Shown in pieces: positions 9,367-18,257 of a stretch of DNA of 51,850 nt. The notes under the pieces were generated by a model. The model was not told the DNA's origin, made no database searches, and worked only from the letters and a program-made list of their open reading frames with translations. Origin of the DNA: a virus; IMG/VR virus record IMGVR_UViG_3300010885_008444, positions 1-51,850 of that record, one strand, 5' to 3'. Made by a program: the position numbers and the translations under genes. How positions within the stretch are numbered: position 1 is the stretch's first letter; every line of letters begins with the position of its first letter.

Positions 9367-9999
9367 ATGGCTAATACGCAAGCGTATTATGGCTTCTTGC
9401 AGTTTCAGGGTGGTGCTGGCGGCGCTCCTACGTTTGCCCAGTCTGCTCGTCGTATTGCAAGCGGCAACTCTACCGCAATTTACACTGGCGATCCTGTAAC
9501 CCCAATCACGGGTACGGGCGCGGCCACTGGTTACATCACTGCATCCGCAAACGGCGCACAGCCTATCGCTGGCATCTTCGTTGGCTGCAAGTATCTTTCA
9601 ACCTCGCAGAAGCGCGTTGTTTGGTCGTCTTACTGGCCGGGTTCGGACGCTACGGGCGACGTTGAAGCCTATGTGATTGATGATCCGAATGCTCGTTTCG
9701 TTGTTCAGACCAGCTTTGCTGGTGCTCCAATGACGGGTACGGCTACCACGATGACTTCCGGCATTATTGGCCAGTATGCTCAGTTCACGCTGGGTACGGG
9801 CAGCACTGCAACTGGTCGTTCGGGTGCTTATCTCTCGGCAGTCAGCACAACCATCACCTCGCCCTTCATTGTTGTTGATTACGCAATCAGCTTCGGCAAT
9901 GGCGGCGATCCCACCACGCAATATTGCAACGTCATCGTTGGCTTCAACAACGAAATGTGGCGTTCTAACGGTGCTGGCCCTGCCAGTATCAATGCTTAA
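9367..9999 (+). CDS. Structural protein upstream of major capsid (decoration-like)
   Basis: The protein has 210 residues, rich in Gly, Ala, Thr and Ser with few charged residues, as in beta-rich virion proteins. The segment starting GIFVGCKYLSTSQKRVVWS and the block VEAYVIDDPNARFVVQT are the most distinctive parts. It precedes the major capsid candidate by 13 bases and has the same codon preference (many C-ending codons), which suggests high expression. A head-decoration or stabilising role is inferred from position and composition only. Confidence 0.6.
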   Translation: MANTQAYYGFLQFQGGAGGAPTFAQSARRIASGNSTAIYTGDPVTPITGTGAATGYITASANGAQPIAGIFVGCKYLSTSQKRVVWSSYWPGSDATGDVEAYVIDDPNARFVVQTSFAGAPMTGTATTMTSGIIGQYAQFTLGTGSTATGRSGAYLSAVSTTITSPFIVVDYAISFGNGGDPTTQYCNVIVGFNNEMWRSNGAGPASINA

Positions 10000-10012
10000 G
10001 GAGTAAGGTAAA

Positions 10013-10927
10013 ATGGCTGTTAATCTCTCACAGATTAAAGACCTTCTCCTCCCCGGTCTCCGTGGCGTAGAAGGCAAGTACGAGATGATTCCATCTCAGT
10101 ACGATAAAATCTTCACGAAGCATGATTCAAAGATGGCTCTGGAGCGTACCGCTGAAATGCGTTACCTCGGTCTTGCCCAGCTTAAGAGCGAAGGCGGTCA
10201 GACCTCTTTTGATTCGGGCGCTGGTGAGCGTTTTGTCTACAACCAAGAGCATACTGAAATTGCCCTTGGCTATGCAATCACCCGCAAGGCGATTGACGAC
10301 AACCTCTACAAGACCCAGTTCATGCCATCCAACCTCGGCCTGATTGAATCGTTTCAGCAGACCAAGGAAATCTATGGCGCGAACCTCCTCAATACGGCTC
10401 AGACGTACAACGCATCTGTTGGCGGCGATGGTGTAGCACTTTGCTCCACGGCGCATCCAATTGACGGTGGTACGGTAGCTAACACCTTCTCGGTACAGCA
10501 GGACTTGAACGAGTCTTCGCTCCTTAACGGTATGATCAACATTCGTACCAACTTTAAGGATCAGGCTGGCCTGAAGGTTTTCGCTCGTGGCCGCAAGTTG
10601 ATTGTTCCTCCGCAGCTTGAGCCTGTGGCAATCCGCTTGACGAAGACGGAACTGCGTCCGGGTACTGCCGATAATGATGTCAACGCGATCCTCAGCACTG
10701 CTGGTGGCATTCCTGAAGGCTATCTCGTCAACGACTTCCTCACCTCCTCCTATGCTTGGTTCTTGTTGACCAACATTGATGGCCTTGCCTACATGGAGCG
10801 TGTGAAGTTTGAGACCGATATGCAAGTAGATTTCGTGACTGATAACCTTCTGGTTAAGGGTTACGAGCGTTATTCTTTCGGCTACTACAACTGGCGCTCC
10901 ATTTTCGGTTCATTCCCAACATCGTAA
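10013..10927 (+). CDS. Major capsid protein (candidate)
   Basis: The protein has 304 residues. It begins with a helical arm and has a segment with FDSGAGERFVYNQEHTEIA, then ALGYAITRKAIDDNLY, a loop holding CSTAHPIDGG, and GRKLIVPPQLE. It ends in a beta-rich part with KGYERYSFGYYNWRSIF. These features are typical of HK97-fold capsid proteins of the Mu gpT-like group (the AHP and IVPPxLE segments). It lies after the scaffold and has strongly biased codons. Start chosen from GGAGTAAGG 5' of the ATG. No cleaved prodomain is evident. Confidence 0.75.
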   Translation: MAVNLSQIKDLLLPGLRGVEGKYEMIPSQYDKIFTKHDSKMALERTAEMRYLGLAQLKSEGGQTSFDSGAGERFVYNQEHTEIALGYAITRKAIDDNLYKTQFMPSNLGLIESFQQTKEIYGANLLNTAQTYNASVGGDGVALCSTAHPIDGGTVANTFSVQQDLNESSLLNGMINIRTNFKDQAGLKVFARGRKLIVPPQLEPVAIRLTKTELRPGTADNDVNAILSTAGGIPEGYLVNDFLTSSYAWFLLTNIDGLAYMERVKFETDMQVDFVTDNLLVKGYERYSFGYYNWRSIFGSFPTS

Positions 10928-10939
10928 GGAGTTTAGCCC

Positions 10940-12076
10940 ATGTCTATTACAGCAAACTCTGGACCGTATATTGGCTTTGGACAGGCTCCATTTGCTGATT
11001 ACAACTCCGACATCGCCCCATCGCTCTTCTGGGGCGGTGTGGGCCGTCTTGACCCTCGCTCTAACTTCACTTACGTCCCCGGCCAAGCGGCTGGTGCCTT
11101 TACCGCTGGTTTTGGTACTTCGGATACGCAGACGATTAACTATGCTCCATACGCGCTTGGTAATGCTGCAATTGCGGCTGCTGCAAACGTAGTATCCGGC
11201 ACGGCTATGACGCTGGTATCAACGAACTCCACCAGCACTGGTGTTTCGGTTGGCGCTTCATGCATCAACTTCAATACTGGTTTAGCGGTTACGGGCTTGT
11301 TGTTGCTTGATGGCTTTGCATCCTTCACGGGTGTGATTGCCAGCAGCATTCTGACGGTTTCGTCCCTCACCGGCACGATTTCCATCGGAATGACGCTATC
11401 TGGCACGGGCGTACTTTCTGGAACCACGATTGTGAACCAACTGACGGGTGCTCCCGGCGGCGTTGGAACATACACGGTTCAGGGCGATGACACTGCATCT
11501 TCCACAACGATGACAGCACAGGCTACTGGTGGATACACTGCTTTCGCGCAGCCATTTGGTTTGCTTGGCCAGCCATCAGGTGTGTATTTGTGGAACCCAC
11601 AGGCACTTGTTGCCCGTGCGGTTAGCGTTACTGGTTCAGCATCCGCAACGGGTGGCAATATCACAATCTCTGGCTATGACATTTATGGCGTACCAATGAG
11701 CGAAGTTATTGCGGCTCCTGCAAGTGCTACAACGGTCAACGGTAAGAAGGCGTTTAAGTACATTTCGTCGGTTGTCCCGGCGTTCACTGACGCGCACAAT
11801 TACTCTGTTGGCACGACCGATATCTATGGTTTCCCACTTCGTTCTGACTTCTTCAGCGATGTAGCAATCAACTACAATGCTGCGGCAATCACTGCGAGCA
11901 CGGGATATGTTGCGGCAGTTACCACAAGTCCTGCGACGACAACCACAGGTGACGTTCGTGGAACGTATGCATTGCAGTCGGCGGCAGATGCTGCCAAGCG
12001 TCTCGCAATTCGTCAATTCGTCCTTCCAGCCAATATGGGTTCCGTCACGGGCCTGTTTGGTGTTACACAAGCATAA
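10940..12076 (+). CDS. Virion structural protein with inserted beta module
   Basis: The protein has 378 residues and starts behind AGGAG. The N-terminal part (FGQAPFADYNSDIAPSLFWGG) and the C-terminal half (ISGYDIYGVPMSEVI, then SVGTTDIYGFPLRSDFF) look like one conserved virion protein. Between them, near residues 125-185, lies a Thr/Ser/Gly module (SIGMTLSGTGVLSGTTI, GGVGTYTVQGD) of a type found scattered among unrelated phage structural proteins. It directly follows the capsid gene, so it may be a head-surface protein. The insertion could mediate carbohydrate binding; this is inference. Confidence 0.65.
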   Translation: MSITANSGPYIGFGQAPFADYNSDIAPSLFWGGVGRLDPRSNFTYVPGQAAGAFTAGFGTSDTQTINYAPYALGNAAIAAAANVVSGTAMTLVSTNSTSTGVSVGASCINFNTGLAVTGLLLLDGFASFTGVIASSILTVSSLTGTISIGMTLSGTGVLSGTTIVNQLTGAPGGVGTYTVQGDDTASSTTMTAQATGGYTAFAQPFGLLGQPSGVYLWNPQALVARAVSVTGSASATGGNITISGYDIYGVPMSEVIAAPASATTVNGKKAFKYISSVVPAFTDAHNYSVGTTDIYGFPLRSDFFSDVAINYNAAAITASTGYVAAVTTSPATTTTGDVRGTYALQSAADAAKRLAIRQFVLPANMGSVTGLFGVTQA

Positions 12077-12086
12077 GGGGTAGACC

Positions 12087-12491
12087 ATGAAGGGTCAGAA
12101 GCATCACTACGGGCATGTCATGCATCATGAGCATCCCCGCGCTGAACACAAGAAGGGCGGCAGTGTGAAAGCACATTCCGTTGACGAAGGTTCGGTTAAA
12201 GAAGGCGATTTTTACGCTGATGAAGCAGTAAATGACGTCTACGCAGGCGCCAATTCTCCAACGGTTAAGGAAGCCAAGGAGAAGAAGCGCGGCGGTCGTA
12301 TGAAGCGCAAGCATGGTGGGATGATTCACATGGGTAAAGTCCAAGGTGAAAGCGCCAAGATGCGTGCTGACCGTCCTAAGCGCAAGTCTGGTGGCAAGGT
12401 TGGTTCCAACATGAACCCACTTTCTAGCGCGGCGCATGGCATGGAACCTTCTGCTCATAAGTCGTATGAGCCTGAAGAGCACGGTAAGTAA
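12087..12491 (+). CDS. Small basic His/Lys/Gly-rich virion-associated protein
   Basis: The protein has 134 residues. The N-terminus is unusually rich in His (KGQKHHYGHVMHHEH). Three Gly-Gly motifs (HKKGGSVKA, KKRGGRMKRKHGG, RKSGGKVGS) match those in the protein encoded at 5659-7059. No domain is recognised. It probably binds nucleic acid or lies in the capsid interior. The gene is followed within five bases by a terminator-like hairpin. Confidence 0.65.
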   Translation: MKGQKHHYGHVMHHEHPRAEHKKGGSVKAHSVDEGSVKEGDFYADEAVNDVYAGANSPTVKEAKEKKRGGRMKRKHGGMIHMGKVQGESAKMRADRPKRKSGGKVGSNMNPLSSAAHGMEPSAHKSYEPEEHGK

Positions 12492-12495
12492 AAAC

Positions 12496-12526
12496 GATGG
12501 GGGTGTAATAGCCCCCATCCTTTCTT
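12496..12526 (+). terminator. Rho-independent terminator or attenuator
   Basis: GATGGGGG at 12496-12503 pairs perfectly with CCCCCATC at 12512-12519 across an 8-base loop, followed by CTTTCTT. It directly follows the gene ending at 12491 and precedes the ATG at 12537, so it probably reduces transcription of downstream neck and tail genes relative to the capsid genes. Confidence 0.75.
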
Positions 12527-12536
12527 GGAGGCTCGC

Positions 12537-12779
12537 ATGACTGCGGCTTGGACACGTTCTGAGGGCAAATCTCCTTCTGGCGGCTTGAATGCCAAAGGAC
12601 GCGCATCTGCTCGCGCTGAGGGCCACAACCTCAAGGCACCCACCAAAGATTCGGATAATCCCCGTCACAGTAATTTCTGTTCCAGAATGACGGGTATGAA
12701 GCGCAAAATGACTGGTTCAGCCAAGGCTGCTGATCCAGATAGTCGGATTAACAAATCCCTTCGTAAGTGGGGTTGCTGA
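12537..12779 (+). CDS. Small basic protein (Lys/Arg/Ser-rich), head-tail region
   Basis: Eighty residues, starting at the ATG at 12537, which follows TTGGAGGCTCGC with a good Shine-Dalgarno. An in-frame TTG at 12525 is less likely. The sequence holds WTRSEGKSPSGGLNAKGRAS, then PRHSNFCSRMTGMKRKM, and ends with RINKSLRKWGC. I recognise it as a frequent small phage structural-module protein, without assigned function. The stop codon overlaps the next start (TGATG). Confidence 0.65.
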   Translation: MTAAWTRSEGKSPSGGLNAKGRASARAEGHNLKAPTKDSDNPRHSNFCSRMTGMKRKMTGSAKAADPDSRINKSLRKWGC

Positions 12780-12943
12780 TGACTGACAAGCCATTCTGGG
12801 AAACTAAGTTGCCCAAAGACCACCACACAAAACATTTGTCGCATAAGCAGCAACAAAATGCTAAAGCTAGAGCACGGGCGGCTGGTCGGCCATACCCGAA
12901 TTTGATTGATAATGCTGCCGCGTCACGGAAGAAGGGTAAATAA
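12779..12943 (+). CDS. Small basic protein, 54 residues
   Basis: ATG at 12779 overlaps the upstream stop. It encodes 54 residues (MTDKPFWETKLPKDHHTKHL, later RARAAGRPYPNLIDNAAASR). It is strongly basic in its C-terminal half. The reading frame exactly fills the space to the next gene, whose ATG at 12946 lies two bases after the stop, which supports it being real. Function unknown; it may be a capsid-internal or head-completion peptide. Confidence 0.7.
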   Translation: MTDKPFWETKLPKDHHTKHLSHKQQQNAKARARAAGRPYPNLIDNAAASRKKGK

Positions 12944-12945
12944 TC

Positions 12946-13755
12946 ATGGGTACGTTTTCTGCGGGTAACATCATTTGGGATTCCATCACCAAAAATGGTC
13001 GGTATGAGTCATTTGAATTACAAGTTTCCCGTAATCACATTTCCAATCATGCGCCGCAAAACATTTTTGGGTATGGAACAACGCCAGCGTCGGCGGCTGG
13101 AACATTTCGCACCGTATGGGAAAATATGGCGACAACGGAATATGTATTTCCAACTTCTGCCATTACAATGAACCTTAAAAGTGACACTGCTGGCGATACG
13201 GCAACAATTACCATTGTTGGCTTAGATGCCAATTACAATGTTCTTACGGAAAATCTTGTTTTGAATGGCACAACCAACGTGCCAACGGTAAACCAATATT
13301 TTCGCATCAACAGCATGTTTGTTTCCGTTGGTAGTACAACAAACCCTGCTGGTGTAATTACGTTGTCCAACTTGGCTGCAACTGTAGTTTACGCGCAAAT
13401 CAATACGGGTGTGTTTAACGGCGTCACAAGCAGCCTCGGCACAACTCAAATGGCTGTTTATACGGTTCCTGCGGGATATACTTTTTATGGTTGGCGGTAC
13501 GGTGCGTATTCCTCATTTAACGGAAACAGTGCAAACTACACCACATATCGTGCGATCACCAATTTATCCTCCGGTGTTCAACGCATTGTTGTACAAACGC
13601 CGTACAATACAACCTATGAAGTCCATCGCCAATTTCCATTCCCATACGCGGAAAAAACAGATTTGCGTTTCCAAGTTGCATCCAGTTCTGTTACGGCTGC
13701 GGTCGTCAGCATTAACATTGGCGGCGTATTGGTGGCTAACGATACGATAGATTAA
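12946..13755 (+). CDS. Virion structural protein, beta-rich
   Basis: The protein has 269 residues, dominated by Thr, Ser, Asn, Val and Gly, with few charges. It starts MGTFSAGNIIWDSITKNGRY. A core of beta-type segments includes TATITIVGLDANYNVLTENL and the aromatic YTFYGWRYGAYSSFNG. It resembles head or collar proteins often found beside neck adaptor genes in marine and freshwater phages, but the family has no name I can give. It precedes the gp4-like adaptor by nine bases. Confidence 0.6.
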   Translation: MGTFSAGNIIWDSITKNGRYESFELQVSRNHISNHAPQNIFGYGTTPASAAGTFRTVWENMATTEYVFPTSAITMNLKSDTAGDTATITIVGLDANYNVLTENLVLNGTTNVPTVNQYFRINSMFVSVGSTTNPAGVITLSNLAATVVYAQINTGVFNGVTSSLGTTQMAVYTVPAGYTFYGWRYGAYSSFNGNSANYTTYRAITNLSSGVQRIVVQTPYNTTYEVHRQFPFPYAEKTDLRFQVASSSVTAAVVSINIGGVLVANDTID

Positions 13756-13764
13756 TGAGGCGTT

Positions 13765-14457
13765 ATGACCACCAGCGGCACAACTGCTTATAACCCAAGT
13801 TTAGGTGAACTTACTTTATACGCATTTAATCTTTGCGGCGTAAGAAACACGGCCTTGGCGCAAGAGCATATGCAGTCGGCTCGTACTGCCGCCAACCTGA
13901 TGTTGTCCAGTTGGTCAAACCGTGGCGTGAACCTTTGGAAAGTTGATTTAGTGACCGTCAATTTGGTTACTGGCCAGTCAACCTACAGCGTTGATCCAAG
14001 CACCGTTATGATTTTGGATGCTTATGTCACGACAACAACTGGTTCGGTAAACACTGACCGCATTATTCTTCCGGTGAGCCGCACGGAATATGCTTCGTAT
14101 CCGAATAAGCAACAGCAGGGCTTCCCAACCACATATTGGTTTGATCGTCTAATCAACCCGACAATCACAATTTGGCCTGTCCCTAACGTATCCAATGGCC
14201 CATCTACGTTGTCTTACTACCGGGTGTCGCAGGTTCAAGACAGCAATTTCACAAGTGGGCAAACAATTGATATCCCGTATCGTTGGCTGGAAGCCTTCGC
14301 GACTGGGTTGGCGTCTCGCTTGGCTATGGTATGGGCGCAGCCGCTGGTTCAAATGCTGAAGCCAATGGCTGATGAGGCATATAATATTGCCTCAGCGCAA
14401 GATACAGAGTATGTTTCAATGTATATCAGTCCCCAAATATCGGGGTATTATCGTTAG
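13765..14457 (+). CDS. P22 gp4-like head-to-tail adaptor (tail accessory factor)
   Basis: The protein has 230 residues. The N-terminal helical segment (LGELTLYAFNLCGVR, SARTAANLMLSSWSNRGVNLW) is followed by a beta-rich part (SYSVDPSTVMILDAY) and a C-terminal helix with RWLEAFATGLASRLAMVWA. This is the pattern of P22 gp4-type proteins, which bind beneath the portal after packaging and keep DNA from leaking. It marks the phage as a podovirus with a P22-like neck. A second adaptor-like gene lies at 23155-23862. Confidence 0.75.
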   Translation: MTTSGTTAYNPSLGELTLYAFNLCGVRNTALAQEHMQSARTAANLMLSSWSNRGVNLWKVDLVTVNLVTGQSTYSVDPSTVMILDAYVTTTTGSVNTDRIILPVSRTEYASYPNKQQQGFPTTYWFDRLINPTITIWPVPNVSNGPSTLSYYRVSQVQDSNFTSGQTIDIPYRWLEAFATGLASRLAMVWAQPLVQMLKPMADEAYNIASAQDTEYVSMYISPQISGYYR

Positions 14458-14478
14458 CACCGGAAAGGGTGATGCAAA

Positions 14479-15219
14479 ATGGGATATGCGTCATTATCTG
14501 GTCGCGCTACAACAAGTTCACGAAATCCAAGAGCGCATGCTATTTGTGATAGGTGCGGGTTTCGGTACAATCACGTTGCTCTTCGGTGGCAATTTGACTG
14601 GGCTGGTGCCAGCCTGATCAATAAACGCATGCTTGTATGCAATCCATGCTATGACACGCCACAAAATCAGCTTCGCGCCATCATTTTGCCTGCTGATCCT
14701 ATGCCAGTCATGAATCCTCGCACGGAACCATTTGCTTCTGATGAGACAAATTCTGTTGTTGTATCGGCAGGTGCACCAAAAGACTCTGTTACGGGCATCC
14801 CAATTTATCCGACTGTTGGTGTGGTGACTGAAAGCGGCCAAACTGTAACTACGCAGCCATTAGGTCCGCCAACGGGCTTTGATGAAAATGCGGTGATGTC
14901 GCTGTATCAACAAAAAGCATACCGTGTGAATCTTAATCCGACATCTATTATTGCTGATGGCACGAATACTGTGACGGTAAACTGTGCGTCGGTTCACAAT
15001 TTATCGGATAATGATCAAATTGCTGTTCAAGGTTTGTCCAACAAACTGGCAACGGGCTTTTATAGTGTCACCATCAGATCAGCAACATCATTCACTTACC
15101 AGACAAACAATGCTATAACGGCGGGGAACCTGCTGCAAGGCACCACGTTGATGGTTACGGCGCTGGTTGGGCTGCCTTACGATTACAATCAGATACCTGA
15201 GACTGGACCTCTGACATGA
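14479..15219 (+). CDS. Structural protein with N-terminal zinc ribbon and C-terminal beta domain
   Basis: The protein has 246 residues. The N-terminal 70 residues hold CDRCGFRY near 24-31 and CNPC near 53-56, a likely zinc-binding four-cysteine site, with HVALRWQFDWAG between. The C-terminal third is beta-rich with TVNCASVHNLSDNDQIAVQG, a module also found in other phage tail proteins. It overlaps the next fibre gene by four bases (ATGA). I recognise the N-terminal part as a common uncharacterised element next to P22-type neck genes; the exact role is unknown. Confidence 0.65.
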   Translation: MGYASLSGRATTSSRNPRAHAICDRCGFRYNHVALRWQFDWAGASLINKRMLVCNPCYDTPQNQLRAIILPADPMPVMNPRTEPFASDETNSVVVSAGAPKDSVTGIPIYPTVGVVTESGQTVTTQPLGPPTGFDENAVMSLYQQKAYRVNLNPTSIIADGTNTVTVNCASVHNLSDNDQIAVQGLSNKLATGFYSVTIRSATSFTYQTNNAITAGNLLQGTTLMVTALVGLPYDYNQIPETGPLT

Positions 15220-18047
15220 GCAACATTACCGTCACCAATCTTCCGGTTTTAACGTCTCTGAGTGGTTCTTCTCAGATTATGGTGGTGCAGAATGGTGTTT
15301 CCGCCAGCGCCACGGCCCAGCAAATTGCAAATCTCAATGCAAATGGTGGAACTGTAACATCAATTACCGCAACATCCCCTCTTTCTGGCGGCACAATTAC
15401 ATCCAGTGGATCAATCGGATTAAATGGTAGCAGCATTACAAACAGCTACCTTGCTAGTATGCCAGCCAGCACAATCAAAGGTAACAATGGTGGATCATCT
15501 GCCAACCCATCTGATTTGACTGTTGCTCAAACGATGACATTGTTAGGTGCTGCACCATTAGCATCACCTGCATTCACGGGGGTTCCTACCGCCCCAACGC
15601 CATTGACCAATGATAGTTCCACAACCATTGCAACCACTGCTTACGTTCAAGCGCAGGGGTATAAATCTGGGACAGTAACCAGCATCACGGCGGGTACAGG
15701 GCTGTCTGGTGGAACAATCACGGGAACTGGCACTATATCAATTGCTAATACCGCTGTTACGGCTGGCTCTTATGGATCAGCATCATCGGTTGGTTTGTTT
15801 ACGGTTAATGCTCAAGGGCAATTAACTGCCGCCAGCAATACAACAATTGCGATTGCGGGAACACAAATTACGTCTGGTCTGGTTGGTTCAACGTATGGTG
15901 GTACGGGTGTCAATAATGGCACAAAAACCATTACTCTTGGCGGCAATTTAACCACATCTGGGGCGTTTAATACCACGCTCACAGCGACTGCTGACACAGC
16001 ATTAACAATGCCCACTTCTGGGTATTTAATTTCCACTGTCACGAACATGGCTGCAAACCCAGTGACGGGTACGCCATCCAGTACAACATTTTTGCGTGGT
16101 GATGGAACGTGGTCAACCATTCCCGGCGCGACATCCATCACGGTTGGAACCACAACTGTTGGCAGCGGAACAAGTGGTTATATTTTATACAATAATGCTG
16201 GAATCCTTGGAAACTTGGCCACAACTGGTACAGGCAATGTGGTTTTAGCAACATCGCCAACGCTCACAACCCCAACGCTAGGCGTGGCAACAGCAACGTC
16301 CATCAATAAACTTACACTTACAGCACCTGCGAGCAGTGCAACGCTTACTTTGGCAAATGGTTCAACTTTTGCAACGTCTGGTGCTTTTTCTGTAACATTA
16401 ACGGCTTCGGCCACCACTAACGTCACGCTCCCAACATCTGGAACGCTTGTTAGTTCAACAGTTACAACGCTTTCAAGCCTTTCGGGTATTGGAACCATTA
16501 CATCTGGAACATGGAACGGCACAGCAATAGGCGCAACTTATGGCGGCACTGGTTTAACAGCTATTGCAACGGGTGATATTCTCTATGGTTCGGCAACAAA
16601 CACATTGTCTCGTTTGGCGGCTGGAACAAATGGATATGTTTTAACTCTTGCGGCGGGTGTACCGTCATGGGCTGCCGCATCAAGCATACCCTACCCTTCA
16701 GCGGGTATTGCTAATTCTACAGGCTCGGCGTGGGGTACATCATACTCTACAACTGGCTCTGGCACTGTTTTGGCGTTAGCAACTTCCCCATCATTGACTA
16801 CGCCAAATATCGGCGTTGCAACTGCTACAACTGTAAACAAAGTTACAATAACAGCACCCGCCACTGGCGCAACGCTAACGCTTGCGGATGGATCAACACT
16901 GGCTACTGCTGGTGGATTTTCTACGACATTAACTACAACTGCCTCCACTAACGTGACTTTGCCAACGTCTGGAACATTGGTAAATACTGCCGTGGCAGGC
17001 TTATCCAATTTGGCAACCGTTGGCACGATCACAAGTGGCACTTGGAATGCTTCAATTATTGGTCCTGCGTATGGTGGTACGGGTATAGCTAACAATGCCG
17101 CCAGCACACTTACGATTAGCGGTAATTTTGGAACAACGCTTACGGTTACTGGAACCACAGCAGTAACGCTCCCAACGTCTGGAACGCTTGTTAACACGGC
17201 TGTTAGCACGCTTTCGTCTTTGGCCAGCATTGGCACAATCACTTCTGGAACATGGAACGGTTCAGTAATTGGTCCTGCCTATGGCGGCACTGGCGTGGCA
17301 AACAACGCAGCCAGCACGATTACGATTAGCGGTGCTTTTGGCACAACTTTCACAGTAAGTGGAACCACATCGCTGACGTTGCCTACGAGTGGCACTGTCA
17401 CCGCATTGGGCAACACAACAACGGGTTCTGGCAGCATTGTTTTGGCCACTTCGCCAACGCTAACAACGCCTACAATTGGTGTGGCGACGGCTACTTCGGT
17501 TAACAAAGTTACGTTGACGGCACCAGCCACCGGATCAACTTTGACCATTGCAGATGGTAAGACGTTGACGGCCAACAATTCCATTACTCTTGCGGGTGTG
17601 GACGGAAAAACGCTGACCGTTAATAATTCACTTACTCTTGCTGGTACAGATGCCACCGTAATGACGTTCCCATCGTCATCAGACACGGTTGCGGGTCTTG
17701 CCGCCACTCAAACACTTACTAATAAGCGCGTGACACCTCGCGTTCTGGCAAGCACGGCAAACTCTGCCACGCCAACACTGAGCACTGATGACTACGATAT
17801 GATGGTTATCACAGGGCAGTCTGTGGCAATTACATCTTTCACCACAAACTTGACCGGGACACCCACAAATGGTCAAAAACTGTGGATTTCAATTACTGGG
17901 ACGGGCGCAATTGGAATAACTTGGGGTGCTTCATTTGAATCATCCACAGTTATTCTTCCATCAACAACAATTTCAACCAATCGTTTAGATGTTGGATTTG
18001 TTTGGAACGTAGCTACATCCAAGTGGCGTTGTGTCGCAACTGCATAA
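15216..18047 (+). CDS. Tail fibre or tail spike protein with tandem beta repeats
   Basis: The protein has 943 residues, made mostly of Thr, Ser, Gly, Ala and Val. A repeating unit recurs about three times: LTTPxxGVATAT, then LTAPATGATLTLADG, TTNVTLPTSGTLV, GTITSGTWNG and YGGTG. These are the marks of trimeric phage fibres with short beta repeats. The C-terminal part (near 820-943) differs and holds MTFPSSSDTVAGLAATQTLT and a beta domain ending TSKWRCVATA, probably the receptor-binding or trimerising end. The gene starts inside the previous stop codon. Confidence 0.75.
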   Translation: MSNITVTNLPVLTSLSGSSQIMVVQNGVSASATAQQIANLNANGGTVTSITATSPLSGGTITSSGSIGLNGSSITNSYLASMPASTIKGNNGGSSANPSDLTVAQTMTLLGAAPLASPAFTGVPTAPTPLTNDSSTTIATTAYVQAQGYKSGTVTSITAGTGLSGGTITGTGTISIANTAVTAGSYGSASSVGLFTVNAQGQLTAASNTTIAIAGTQITSGLVGSTYGGTGVNNGTKTITLGGNLTTSGAFNTTLTATADTALTMPTSGYLISTVTNMAANPVTGTPSSTTFLRGDGTWSTIPGATSITVGTTTVGSGTSGYILYNNAGILGNLATTGTGNVVLATSPTLTTPTLGVATATSINKLTLTAPASSATLTLANGSTFATSGAFSVTLTASATTNVTLPTSGTLVSSTVTTLSSLSGIGTITSGTWNGTAIGATYGGTGLTAIATGDILYGSATNTLSRLAAGTNGYVLTLAAGVPSWAAASSIPYPSAGIANSTGSAWGTSYSTTGSGTVLALATSPSLTTPNIGVATATTVNKVTITAPATGATLTLADGSTLATAGGFSTTLTTTASTNVTLPTSGTLVNTAVAGLSNLATVGTITSGTWNASIIGPAYGGTGIANNAASTLTISGNFGTTLTVTGTTAVTLPTSGTLVNTAVSTLSSLASIGTITSGTWNGSVIGPAYGGTGVANNAASTITISGAFGTTFTVSGTTSLTLPTSGTVTALGNTTTGSGSIVLATSPTLTTPTIGVATATSVNKVTLTAPATGSTLTIADGKTLTANNSITLAGVDGKTLTVNNSLTLAGTDATVMTFPSSSDTVAGLAATQTLTNKRVTPRVLASTANSATPTLSTDDYDMMVITGQSVAITSFTTNLTGTPTNGQKLWISITGTGAIGITWGASFESSTVILPSTTISTNRLDVGFVWNVATSKWRCVATA

Positions 18048-18059
18048 TGAGGGAACATT

Positions 18060-18254
18060 ATGGCTACTGAAATTTTAGAAAACGGTTGGATTAGTGATCG
18101 GTTTCAAATTGGAGAATCCCCGTGGGTTTTCAATGATGCTATTGTTATGCCAGCAGATCAATACAATGCTCTTACGCCAGATGATATTGCTGCCATGAAA
18201 CAACAGCGTTACGACAAGTGGTATGCCATCGTAACCAACCCTCCGCAGGAGTAA
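18060..18254 (+). CDS. Small fibre-associated protein
   Basis: Sixty-four residues with GAGGGAACATT before the ATG. It contains WISDRFQIGESPWVFNDAIV and ends with RYDKWYAIVTNPPQE. It lies between two large fibre genes, with 12 and 3 bases of spacing. Small proteins at this place in other phages act as fibre chaperones or attachment factors, but no such family is recognised here, so the role stays open. Confidence 0.65.
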   Translation: MATEILENGWISDRFQIGESPWVFNDAIVMPADQYNALTPDDIAAMKQQRYDKWYAIVTNPPQE

Positions 18255-18257
18255 ACC

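Noticed and set aside
10127-10825. Minus-strand open frame opposite the capsid gene
   Set aside because: The strong codon bias of the capsid gene removes stops on the other strand. No sensible protein family or start signal.
12063-12668. Minus-strand open frame across two small genes
   Set aside because: Crosses a clear terminator and three plus-strand genes with good ribosome binding sites; composition is not protein-like.
16691-17242. Minus-strand frames opposite the tail fibre genes (also 17279-17707 and 18209-18910)
   Set aside because: Val/Pro-rich sequences result from reading the Thr/Ser/Gly repeats backwards. They lack start signals and operon context.
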